The notes beneath the pieces are model-generated. The model saw nothing but the letters and a program-made list of their open reading frames with translations, searched no databases and was not told where the DNA came from. Position numbers and translations under genes: made by a program. Positions 1 through 5,215 of a stretch of DNA of 7,599 bases are shown in pieces. Location: positions 1 through 7,599 of the forward strand of contig CALFSF010000480.1 of assembly GCA_937917025.1 (NCBI GenBank), given 5' to 3'. This DNA comes from an uncultured Paraburkholderia sp. (lineage in GTDB: Bacteria > Pseudomonadota > Gammaproteobacteria > Burkholderiales > Burkholderiaceae). Each line of letters opens with the position of its first letter. The first letter of the stretch is position 1.

Positions 1-2
1 AG

Positions 3-1019
3 AAGTCGGTCGCTCGGGTCCGTACACGGTGTCTGTTCACGGCGCTCCCGGCGGCAGGCATCGTCTTCAGCTATCTCGGCTTTCGCACGGCCATCGACCT
101 CGGCGGAGAAACGGCGAAACCTCACCGCAATATCCCGCTCGCCGTCATCGGCGCGGTATTGATCGCGGCCGCGGTCTACATCATGCTTCAGGTCGCGTTC
201 ATCTGGGCACTGTCGCCGGCCGACCTGGCGCACGGCTGGGCCAATCTGAGCTTCAAGGGCGAGATGGGACCGTTTGCAGGCCTCGCGACATCGCTCGGGC
301 TTGGCTGGATGGCGACGCTGCTATACATCGATGCGTACATCTCGCCGGGCGGCACCGGGCTGATGTATGTCACCGGCGGCTCGCGCATCCTGTTCGCGGC
401 CGGCGAAATGGATGCAGGCCCGCGATGGCTCACGCGGCTCAATGGCAACAAGATACCGTGGCTGTCGGTAGTCGTGATGTGGGTGGTCGGCGCAATTTTT
501 CTGCTGCCGTTTCCCGCATGGCAACAGATGGTCAGTTACATCACGTCCATTACCGTACTAACCTATGGGCTGGGCCCGATTGCGTTACTCGTGTTGCGCC
601 GCAATCTGCCTGACCTCAAGCGGCCGTTCCGCATGGCGGGGGCATCCGTCATCGCGCCGCTCGCGTTCATCTGCAGCAACCTCGTGATCTACTGGACGGG
701 ACTCAAGACCAATAGCTTCCTCTTTTCGATGGTCGCGATCGGGTTTGTGCTGTACGCGCTGTATTACCACTTCGTCATGAGGAAGCCGGCCGCCGGGTTC
801 GGCTGGCGGAACATTTCGTGGCTGCTGCCCTGGTTCGGCGGAATCTGGCTGCTGTCGTGGCTTGGCGGCATCGGCGGCGGACGCGGCGTGATCGGCTTTG
901 GCTGGGACATTCTGCTGGTGTCGATATGGAGCGTGATCGTGATGGCGCTCGCCATGCGCTGCGCGCTGGGTACAAATGAAACAATGGCCATGATGGCGCG
1001 GATGGACCAGACGAGCTAG
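3..1019 (+). CDS. APC-superfamily amino acid permease, C-terminal part (5' end outside window)
   Basis: This is an inner-membrane amino acid transporter, probably a proton symporter, of the amino acid-polyamine-organocation (APC) superfamily. The frame is open from base 3 to the TAG at 1017-1019. About eight hydrophobic segments are visible, for example at bases 141-221, 261-347, 459-530 and 534-596, and the last ends near base 968. The segment FSYLGFRTAIDLGGE followed by KPHRNIP is the family's conserved helix-plus-loop (F..GF....E..NP.R.IP). The later LYIDAYISPGGTGL resembles the YveA/YkfD-like permeases. Family members have about 450-550 residues, so roughly the first third is missing. The first residues in this frame (KSVARVRTRC) are Arg-rich and unlike a transporter, whereas frame 1 reads GSVHGV just before base 34. 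A frameshift here, making this a pseudogene, is possible. The substrate cannot be told. The family is certain; intactness is not. Confidence 0.85.
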   Translation, partial: KSVARVRTRCLFTALPAAGIVFSYLGFRTAIDLGGETAKPHRNIPLAVIGAVLIAAAVYIMLQVAFIWALSPADLAHGWANLSFKGEMGPFAGLATSLGLGWMATLLYIDAYISPGGTGLMYVTGGSRILFAAGEMDAGPRWLTRLNGNKIPWLSVVVMWVVGAIFLLPFPAWQQMVSYITSITVLTYGLGPIALLVLRRNLPDLKRPFRMAGASVIAPLAFICSNLVIYWTGLKTNSFLFSMVAIGFVLYALYYHFVMRKPAAGFGWRNISWLLPWFGGIWLLSWLGGIGGGRGVIGFGWDILLVSIWSVIVMALAMRCALGTNETMAMMARMDQTS

Positions 1020-1021
1020 GT

Positions 1022-1062
1022 GTGAGCGCTGCGCGTGCGCTCACGGGACGATCGCGTCTTTT
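1022..1062 (+). terminator. hairpin between convergent permease and pal genes
   Basis: A perfect 8-bp stem (GTGAGCGC at 1022-1029, GCGCTCAC at 1037-1044) encloses a 7-nt loop and begins 3 bases after the permease stop. The T-run is poor and late (TTTT at 1059-1062), so this may be an imperfect Rho-independent terminator for the permease or only a transcript-end stabilising hairpin. It lies in the 57-nt gap between convergent genes and could also affect the minus-strand transcript, although no T-run follows on that side. Confidence 0.5.
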
Positions 1063-1076
1063 CTCAAGCGCAGGGC

Positions 1077-1580
1077 TTACTGATAAGCCAGATCTGCCCG
1101 CCGGTTCTGCGCCCACGATGCCTCGTCGTGGCCCAAAGCAACCGGCTTTTCTTTCCCGAAGCTGACCGCCTCCAGTTGCGAGTCGGGAACGCCCAGGGTC
1201 TCCAGATCGTGGAGCACCGCTTCCGAGCGCTTTTCACCCAGCGCAAGATTGTATTCACTTGTTCCGCGTTCGTCGGTGTTGCCCTGAATCCGCACATGGC
1301 GATCCGGATGGGCTCTAAGATACTTTGCATGGGCGTCAAGCAGCGGTTGATAGTCGCTCTTGACCGTATAGCTGTCGAAATCGAAATAGATGCTTCGCTT
1401 CGCAAGCGGCCCATTGGGATTGTTAAGTTCGTCGACTACCGTGGGTCCAACGTTTGCCGGCTGACTGCTTACGGAGTTGCCCTGAGTGGCGCCTCCCTGT
1501 TCGTTCGTCTTTACACCCGAATGACACCCTGCGAGAGCGCCCGCCATGAGTATGGCTGCGCAGAATCCAATCCTGATCAT
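1077..1580 (-). CDS. Pal-like peptidoglycan-associated outer-membrane lipoprotein
   Basis: The 167-residue product anchors the outer membrane to peptidoglycan, as Pal does in the Tol-Pal envelope system. Residues 1-19 form a lipoprotein signal with lipobox L16-A-G-C19. Residue +2 is His rather than Asp, which favours outer-membrane sorting. A flexible linker runs to about residue 58 and is followed by the Pal-type OmpA domain. That domain starts with SIYFDFDSY, contains QGNTDERGTSEYNLALGEKR (Asp103 and Arg118 correspond to the diaminopimelate-binding residues of the family), and ends with ASWAQNRRADLAYQ. The length matches normal Pal (about 160-175). The ATG at 1578-1580 is chosen for its signal peptide and a strong ribosome site 7 nt upstream. 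The usual tolB neighbour (upstream) and ybgF/cpoB neighbour (downstream) are absent: a permease converges from one side and non-coding DNA lies on the other. This is therefore probably a second, orphan pal copy rather than the operon copy. The pal symbol is withheld for that reason. Confidence 0.92.
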   Translation of the reverse strand: MIRIGFCAAILMAGALAGCHSGVKTNEQGGATQGNSVSSQPANVGPTVVDELNNPNGPLAKRSIYFDFDSYTVKSDYQPLLDAHAKYLRAHPDRHVRIQGNTDERGTSEYNLALGEKRSEAVLHDLETLGVPDSQLEAVSFGKEKPVALGHDEASWAQNRRADLAYQ

Positions 1581-1586
1581 GACAGG

Positions 1587-1594
1587 TCTCCTCT
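1587..1594 (-). promoter_or_regulatory. ribosome binding site of the Pal-like gene
   Basis: The minus strand reads AGAGGAGA here. Its AGGAG core lies about 7 nt before the ATG at 1580, which is near-ideal Shine-Dalgarno spacing and fixes the start codon. No convincing sigma-70 promoter was seen upstream; the best TTGAAA...TATCAA pair has a 19-nt spacer. Confidence 0.75.
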
Positions 1595-1762
1595 GACCGA
1601 AGGCGCAATCGGGCCTTCACAGGACTACTGTTACCGCTCGAGAGCGGGGATAGGTTGACGTTACGGACGACGATATTCGATTGATACGCAAGACAGGGAT
1701 TCAGGTTTCAATCTTCCATACCCAATGGCATGGAGCGGGCAATTCTTAATCCGGGTTGGCCG

Positions 1763-1975
1763 CTACGCTTCATCGTGCTCTCTGGCACAGGTTAAAGGCC
1801 CGATGACGATTTCAGCAAACATCTCCGGATGCAGGTTCGATGTCCGGTCAGCAATCTGGCCATCTATAACAGGTCTCATGTGATCTGTCATTTCGACACA
1901 AATAATGCCATCGGGGTTCACGATCAGCGAGCCTTGTTGAAACTGAATGAGAGTAGTGAAAGGGTTCTGAAACAT
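1763..1975 (-). CDS. hypothetical 70-residue protein, doubtful
   Basis: This open frame encodes 70 residues beginning MFQNPFTTLIQFQQGSLIV. I do not recognise a family. There is no signal peptide, membrane segment or cysteine motif. The composition looks protein-like rather than Arg-rich as in the window's antisense frames. Third codon positions are only about half G or C, unlike the flanking genes, so it may be a recently acquired gene, a remnant, or chance. The start has only a poor ribosome site (GGGG three bases before the ATG). A perfect 7+1+7 inverted repeat lies 26-40 nt upstream of the start, where an operator could sit. Confidence 0.3.
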   Translation of the reverse strand: MFQNPFTTLIQFQQGSLIVNPDGIICVEMTDHMRPVIDGQIADRTSNLHPEMFAEIVIGPLTCAREHDEA

Positions 1976-2000
1976 TTGCCCCGCGAGAGCAGGTTTCGAT

Positions 2001-2015
2001 CAACGAATTTCGTTG
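2001..2015. repeat. perfect 7+1+7 inverted repeat, operator-like
   Basis: CAACGAA-T-TTCGTTG is a perfect dyad around a single central base, the form typical of a dimeric repressor site. It lies just upstream of the minus-strand ORF starting at 1975 and at the 5' edge of the structured region that ends in the terminator at 2158. Three TTAAG-containing motifs follow at 2016-2021, 2027-2033 and 2051-2057. The first two are spaced 11 nt apart, about one helical turn. Confidence 0.45.
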
Positions 2016-2059
2016 CTTAAGTCTCGTTTAAGGAAGGCGAAATAAATTGGCTTAAGGTT

Positions 2060-2158
2060 GCCTGTGACAGGCCGCAAGCGAAACGTCCGGACGTCCCCTG
2101 GGATGTGTGCTGGGGACGACCTTTTGGGATCCGGTGTCCTCAACCGGATCCGTTTTTT
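2060..2158 (+). ncRNA. candidate small RNA or attenuated leader ending in an intrinsic terminator
   Basis: No gene on + ends at the strong terminator at 2127-2158, yet the preceding 70 nt are full of secondary structure. There is a 6+1+6 dyad at 2060-2072 (GCCTGT-G-ACAGGC), a perfect 12-bp palindrome at 2083-2094 (ACGTCCGGACGT), and a 7-bp stem pairing 2092-2098 (CGTCCCC) with 2112-2118 (GGGGACG) across a 13-nt loop. The palindrome and the 7-bp stem share bases and are mutually exclusive, as in attenuators. I found no convincing promoter, so the 5' end is a guess, and no known RNA family was recognised. Confidence 0.35.
2127..2158 (+). terminator. strong Rho-independent terminator
   Basis: GGATCCGG (2127-2134) pairs perfectly with CCGGATCC (2144-2151). 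A further T2135-A2143 pair gives a 9-bp stem with a 7-nt loop, and the stem is followed after one G by six T residues (2153-2158). There is no T-run on the minus strand, so it acts on plus-strand transcripts only. No recognisable plus-strand gene precedes it. Confidence 0.85.
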
Positions 2159-2368
2159 CATGTGTGCTTCGACCTCTTCGAACGAGGCATCGATTTCACA
2201 CGGATCGCACATCCCGGGGCGATCGGTTGCTGCCTCGCCAAAAATGTGATTCTGACGCCCACACAATGTCCATCGCAGGCGGTCGTCCAGGCGTGGAGCA
2301 ATGCCACACTCGTGCTGGACGGCAGGACCGCTCCCGGACACCGGTTTCGCGCATGCTGATGATGGGTC

Positions 2369-2396
2369 ACGCCCCCGATGTTTGATCCTGGGGCGT
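2369..2396. repeat. 7-bp inverted repeat
   Basis: ACGCCCC (2369-2375) is complementary to GGGGCGT (2390-2396) across 14 nt. No T-run follows on either strand. It lies about 60 nt before the antitoxin start and may be an old terminator stem, an insertion scar, or chance. Confidence 0.3.
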
Positions 2397-2410
2397 TCGA
2401 TGAAACTTAA

Positions 2411-2456
2411 TTTGGTCTATACCAGGTCTGATTGAACGATCAACTGGGGATCAGAC
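2411..2456 (+). promoter_or_regulatory. promoter/operator region and ribosome site of the toxin-antitoxin operon
   Basis: Nested dyads precede the antitoxin ATG: TGGT/ACCA at 2413-2416 and 2421-2424, TTGA/TCAA at 2432-2435 and 2440-2443, and GTCTGAT (2426-2432) with ATCAGAC (2450-2456). Such symmetry fits the autoregulatory operators of Phd/YefM systems. TCTATA or TATACC around 2416-2423 could be a -10 box, but no good -35 was seen. GGGGA at 2446-2450 is a reasonable ribosome site six bases before the ATG. Confidence 0.45.
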
Positions 2457-2741
2457 ATGAGGCAGGCGAATCACGTAAAGCCAATTAGTTAGCTGAAAAG
2501 CGACGCAGCGCAGATCGTCGAGGATTTGACGGCTTCTGGCGAGCCGCTGCTGATTACGCAGAATGGCGAAGCGAAGCTCGTCGTTCAGGACGTGCAGAGC
2601 TATGAGGATACCCAGCAAACGCTGGCGTTACTCAAGGTTCTGACCTTGGGCCAGAAGGACATCGAGCGGGGGAAATTCAAGGATGCCGACGCGTTTCTCG
2701 CCGAACTCGAAGACCTTGACCGCAATGAGAAAATCGGCTGA
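2457..2741 (+). pseudogene. Phd/YefM-type antitoxin, interrupted by amber codon 12
   Basis: The antitoxin normally binds and neutralises the ParE/RelE toxin encoded next to it and represses the operon. Reading from the ATG at 2457 gives MRQANHVKPIS, a TAG stop (2490-2492), and then LKSDAAQIVEDL..., EPLLITQNGEAKLVVQD and SYEDTQQTLALL. This is the full Phd/YefM family pattern over 94 codons, and the family typically has Tyr where the stop stands (PISYLK). The stop removes the N-terminal DNA-binding region from any product. Reinitiation at the TTG of 2526 would give a 71-residue C-terminal piece that keeps the toxin-binding part, but it has no well-spaced ribosome site. The end overlaps the toxin start by one base (TGATG), a coupled arrangement. 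A sequencing error would also explain the stop. Confidence 0.85.
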
Positions 2742-3077
2742 TGGCGCGGACGAAGTTGAAGCCCCTGATTCTTGAGGAGGCGCAAGAGAATACGAAGGAT
2801 TCGCGTCGCTACATCCTCAAGAGCTTCGGTGCTGAGACGTGGAAGCAAACGTGCGCGCAACTGACCGTCACGTTTGAAAATATCAGGCAGCTCCCGCAAA
2901 GCGATTACATCCCGGCGGAGCTTTCGGATTTCGGCGGTCTAAACTTCCGGGAGGTATTGAGCGGCCAGAATCGGGTTATATACGAGGTGTGACGGCATAA
3001 TTTACATTCACGTCGTCACCGATACGCGCCGCGATTTGCGTACGCTTCTTCAGAAGCGACTATTGCGTTCACGCTAG
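2741..3077 (+). pseudogene. ParE/RelE-family toxin, frameshifted near the C-terminus
   Basis: Toxins of this superfamily poison DNA gyrase (ParE) or cleave ribosome-bound mRNA (RelE). The frame from the ATG at 2741 contains EEAQENTKDSRRYILKSFG, PQSDYIPAEL, and NFREVLSGQNRVIYEV, then meets TGA at 2990-2992 after 83 residues. The missing end is present in the +1 frame from 2991: DGIIYIHVVTDTRRDLRTLL and so on to TAG at 3075-3077, another 28 codons. The rejoined product of about 111-112 residues has the normal family length and the usual C-terminal strand and helix. One net base change explains it, for example loss of two bases from an original GTG-CGT-GAC. The truncated form lacks the C-terminal strand and helix and is probably inactive. 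No own ribosome site is evident; translation would be coupled to the antitoxin. Confidence 0.88.
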
Positions 3078-3220
3078 AGCGTGCTGACAATCATCCGGAT
3101 GGAGACTGTTCTCCCGAGGGCAATCTGGTTACTTCCTGTCTTTTGCAGAGAGTCAGGATACCCAGGCTAATGCTCGGCGATAGCCAGTCCTGAAATCTCC
3201 AGTCGTGCCAGTCGTCGTGA

Positions 3221-3283
3221 GAATCGTCTCTGGATGAGCATCGCTATGCGGCACGCAATCTGATTGAACGCTTCCATCGCATA
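3221..3283 (+). pseudogene. fragment resembling the C-terminal part of an IS5-type DDE transposase
   Basis: In this frame the DNA reads ESSLDEHRYAARNLIERFHRI, preceded by a stop at 3218-3220 and followed by unrelated sequence. IS5-group transposases carry a similar motif (Y..RN.IER.F..IK) around the catalytic Glu near their C-terminus. Only about 21 codons survive, so this would be a relic with no function. The match is from memory of the motif and could be chance. No terminal inverted repeats or target duplication were identified. Confidence 0.35.
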
Positions 3284-3387
3284 ACTCCCCCATATGCAGC
3301 TCTTCTGAGCGCGTCTCGTCATTCGTGGCCCTCACCGTCATCGTGTGCAAACGCCTGCCGCGCAAAACAGACAGCCATAGCAGAAAG

Positions 3388-3402
3388 CGATAACCGCTAT
3401 CG
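3388..3402. promoter_or_regulatory. possible operator dyad upstream of the catabolic operon
   Basis: CGATA (3388-3392) and TATCG (3398-3402) are inverted around a 5-nt spacer, 49 nt upstream of the FAD-dehydrogenase ATG. A second CGG-AAAT-CGG direct pair follows at once. The position suits a transcription factor site for the operon, but short arms like these can arise by chance, and no regulator gene is visible in the window. Confidence 0.25.
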
Positions 3403-3430
3403 GAAATCGGTAATCCCGTCCTTGCGGCTC

Positions 3431-3445
3431 GCAAGCTTACACTGC
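3431..3445 (+). promoter_or_regulatory. copy 1 of a 15-bp element upstream of the FAD dehydrogenase
   Basis: GCAAGCTTACACTGC stands 6 nt before the ATG at 3452. It matches GCGAGCCTACACTGC at 5189-5203, upstream of the next gene, at 13 of 15 positions. It contains TACACT (3438-3443), a possible sigma-70 -10 box that would put transcription initiation almost at the ATG (leaderless mRNA). No good -35 was found at the expected spacing. No Shine-Dalgarno precedes this ATG, which agrees with a leaderless start but does not prove it. Confidence 0.35.
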
Positions 3446-3451
3446 GTCACC

Positions 3452-5152
3452 ATGATTGATGAAAACTACGATCTGGTTGTCGTTGGGGCGGGCGCTGCGG
3501 GGCTCGCGGCCGCATCCGTTGGCGCGGCGCAAGGCGCTCGCGTATTACTGGTCGAGCATACCGGCCGGATTGGCGGTACCTCCGCGATTTCCGGCGGCAT
3601 GGTGTGGATTCCCGCGAACCACAAGATGAAGGAATGCGGCGTCGATGACAGCGACGAGATGGCCCGTCGCTACATCGAGCAGACCGTGCCCGCCGCGATG
3701 CACGACGCGAGGATGCGCGCCTTTCTCCGTGACGGCGACGCTGCAATCCGCTACCTCGAAGCCCATACCGCGCTGAAGCTAAGACCGGTGCGCCGCTATC
3801 CCGACTACTACCCCGACCTTCCGGGCGCGACGGCAGGCGGCCGCGTGCTCGAACCCGTTCCATTCGATGGCCGCGAGCTCGGCGAGGACTTTGCGCTGCT
3901 GCGCGATCCGCTGCCCGAGTTCATGTTGTTCGGCGGCATGATGATCAGCCGCGAAGACATCCCGAAGCTGCGCCGGATCGGAAAGTCACCGGCTGCGACA
4001 TGGGACGTGCTCAAGCTGACCGGCAAATACGCGTTGCAGCGCCTGCGTGCGCATCGCGGGACGACGCTCGTGCTGGGCAACGCGCTGGTCGCGAGGCTGT
4101 TCAAGTCGGCGCGCGATCTGCGCGTCGAGATCGCACTGAACGCGCGCGTCGAACGACTCGTACTCGAAGATGGCCGCGTGACCGGACTCGACGTGCGCAT
4201 CGACGGCCACCAAAGGACCGTGCGCGCGCGAGCAGTCGTGCTCGCGACGGGCGGTATCTCGCACGATCCGGCGCTGCGCGCCTCGTTCGTGCCCGCCCAC
4301 GCCGGCCACCGGTCGGCCACCGTGGATGCACGCGCGCAGCAGGGCGGCGTGCGCCTCGCGCGGGCGGCGGGCGCGGCGCTGAGCCCGCCGTCGCAAGGCG
4401 TGGACGACGCGCTTGCGTTCTGGGTGCCGGTGTCCTGCTGGCAACGGGAGGACGGCTCCTCTGCCATGTTTCCGCACACCGTGACGGATCGCGCGAAGCC
4501 CGGATTGATCGCGGTGAACCGGCACGGCAAACGGTTCGTCAACGAAGCCCTCTCGTATCACGAGTTCGTGCGTGCGCAGCTTCGCCAGGCGGATGCGGCG
4601 ATTCCCGCGTGGCTCATCTGCGACAGCCGTTTTCTCTGGAAATACGGGCTCGGCCGCGTGCGTCCGTTCGCGCTGTCGACCCGGCGTGACGTCGCGAGCG
4701 GCTACCTCAAGAAAGCGCCCACGCTCGACGCGCTGGCCGACAGCATCGGCGTCCCGCGCGCGGCACTTGTTCAGACCGTGCAGTGCTTCAACGCCGACGC
4801 AAGAGAAGGGCGCGACGACGAATTCGGTCGAGGCGGCGACATTTACCAGCGTCATCTGGGCGATGGCGATCACGAGCCCAATCCCTGCGTTGCGCCGATC
4901 GAGCAGGGCCCTTTCCACGCAGTCTGCGTGTTCCCCGCCGACCTCGGCATGGCCGCCGGCCTCATCACCGACGAACACGCGCGCGTGCTGCGCGCGGACG
5001 GCACGCCGATCGACGGACTCTACGCGTGCGGCAACGACATGCACGCCGTGATGAACGGCGCGTACCCCGGGCCTGGCATCACGCTCGGTCCGGCGCTGGT
5101 TTTCGGCGTGATCGCGGCGCGGCATGCATCCGGCCATAAGCTGACCGTATAG
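3452..5152 (+). CDS. FAD-dependent dehydrogenase, 3-ketosteroid delta-1-dehydrogenase/fumarate reductase flavoprotein-like
   Basis: The 566-residue flavoprotein has the architecture of 3-ketosteroid delta-1-dehydrogenases and related fumarate-reductase-type enzymes, which remove hydrogens next to a carbonyl. An N-terminal Rossmann motif VVVGAGAAG (about 9-17) and Glu35 bind FAD. GGTSAISGGMVWIP (about 41-54) is the family signature. VVLATGGIS is the second FAD contact. GLYACGND (about 522-529) followed by YPGPGITLGPALVFG is the typical C-terminal FAD-cap motif, with Tyr538 at the position of the catalytic Tyr in the YPGPG motif. FVNEALSYHEF probably carries another conserved active-site Tyr. 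The ATG at 3452 is preferred over the upstream TTG at 3422 because the flavin fold begins directly after it. No ribosome site is seen. It is first in a three-gene co-directional set. True steroid activity is unlikely to be inferable: no other steroid genes are present, so the substrate is unknown. Confidence 0.9.
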   Translation: MIDENYDLVVVGAGAAGLAAASVGAAQGARVLLVEHTGRIGGTSAISGGMVWIPANHKMKECGVDDSDEMARRYIEQTVPAAMHDARMRAFLRDGDAAIRYLEAHTALKLRPVRRYPDYYPDLPGATAGGRVLEPVPFDGRELGEDFALLRDPLPEFMLFGGMMISREDIPKLRRIGKSPAATWDVLKLTGKYALQRLRAHRGTTLVLGNALVARLFKSARDLRVEIALNARVERLVLEDGRVTGLDVRIDGHQRTVRARAVVLATGGISHDPALRASFVPAHAGHRSATVDARAQQGGVRLARAAGAALSPPSQGVDDALAFWVPVSCWQREDGSSAMFPHTVTDRAKPGLIAVNRHGKRFVNEALSYHEFVRAQLRQADAAIPAWLICDSRFLWKYGLGRVRPFALSTRRDVASGYLKKAPTLDALADSIGVPRAALVQTVQCFNADAREGRDDEFGRGGDIYQRHLGDGDHEPNPCVAPIEQGPFHAVCVFPADLGMAAGLITDEHARVLRADGTPIDGLYACGNDMHAVMNGAYPGPGITLGPALVFGVIAARHASGHKLTV

Positions 5153-5188
5153 GTGGTCTCGGAAAACAATAGTTTTGCCCGCGAAACG

Positions 5189-5203
5189 GCGAGCCTACAC
5201 TGC
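5189..5203 (+). promoter_or_regulatory. copy 2 of the 15-bp element upstream of the aldehyde dehydrogenase
   Basis: GCGAGCCTACACTGC lies in the 76-nt gap after the FAD dehydrogenase, 25 nt before the ATG at 5229. It differs from copy 1 at two positions only. The shared TACACT (5196-5201) could be a -10 box giving an internal promoter with a leader of roughly 20 nt. TTTTGC at 5173-5178 is a weak -35 candidate with a 17-nt spacer. It may instead be a protein-binding site or a remnant of duplication. Confidence 0.35.
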
Positions 5204-5215
5204 CTTCTACCGCAT

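Larger units (their letters stand above)
1595..2456. other. 862-nt stretch without a firm gene
   Basis: Between the Pal-like gene and the toxin-antitoxin remnant there is no ORF I can assign to a family. The stretch is visibly less GC-rich than the flanking genes. It contains the doubtful 70-residue frame (1763-1975), the cluster of inverted repeats ending in a terminator (2001-2158), an isolated inverted repeat at 2369-2396, and the toxin-antitoxin promoter region. The frames crossing 2160-2350 on both strands look like chance frames: they have skewed composition, they overlap one another, and they run through the terminator hairpin. Confidence 0.6.
3078..3451. other. 374-nt intergenic region with possible mobile-element debris
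   Basis: No intact gene is present between the toxin relic and the FAD dehydrogenase. The region contains a 10-bp palindrome CATCCGGATG (3092-3101), a transposase-like fragment (3221-3283), a dyad at 3388-3402 and the promoter-proximal element at 3431-3445. The 93-codon minus-strand frame across 3153-3434 has no family resemblance and is regarded as chance. Confidence 0.6.

Noticed and set aside
1655..1679. TTGACG...TATTCG promoter-like pair on +
   Set aside because: The spacer is only 13 nt, too short for sigma-70, and no gene begins downstream on that strand.
2047..2062. Sigma-54-like TTGGC...TTGCC
   Set aside because: The GG and GC doublets are separated by 9 nt instead of the required 10, so it does not fit the -24/-12 consensus.
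2000..2341. 113-codon minus-strand open frame
   Set aside because: It runs through the intrinsic terminator and several palindromes, has no recognisable family and no ribosome site, and overlaps competing frames on the plus strand.
3422..3451. TTG start giving ten extra residues on the FAD dehydrogenase
   Set aside because: The extra residues lie before the flavin fold, there is no ribosome site, and the stretch overlaps the shared 15-bp element.
3986..5137. 383-codon minus-strand open frame
   Set aside because: It is antisense to the FAD dehydrogenase and low in complexity (Arg, Ala, His). The plus strand carries both FAD signatures.
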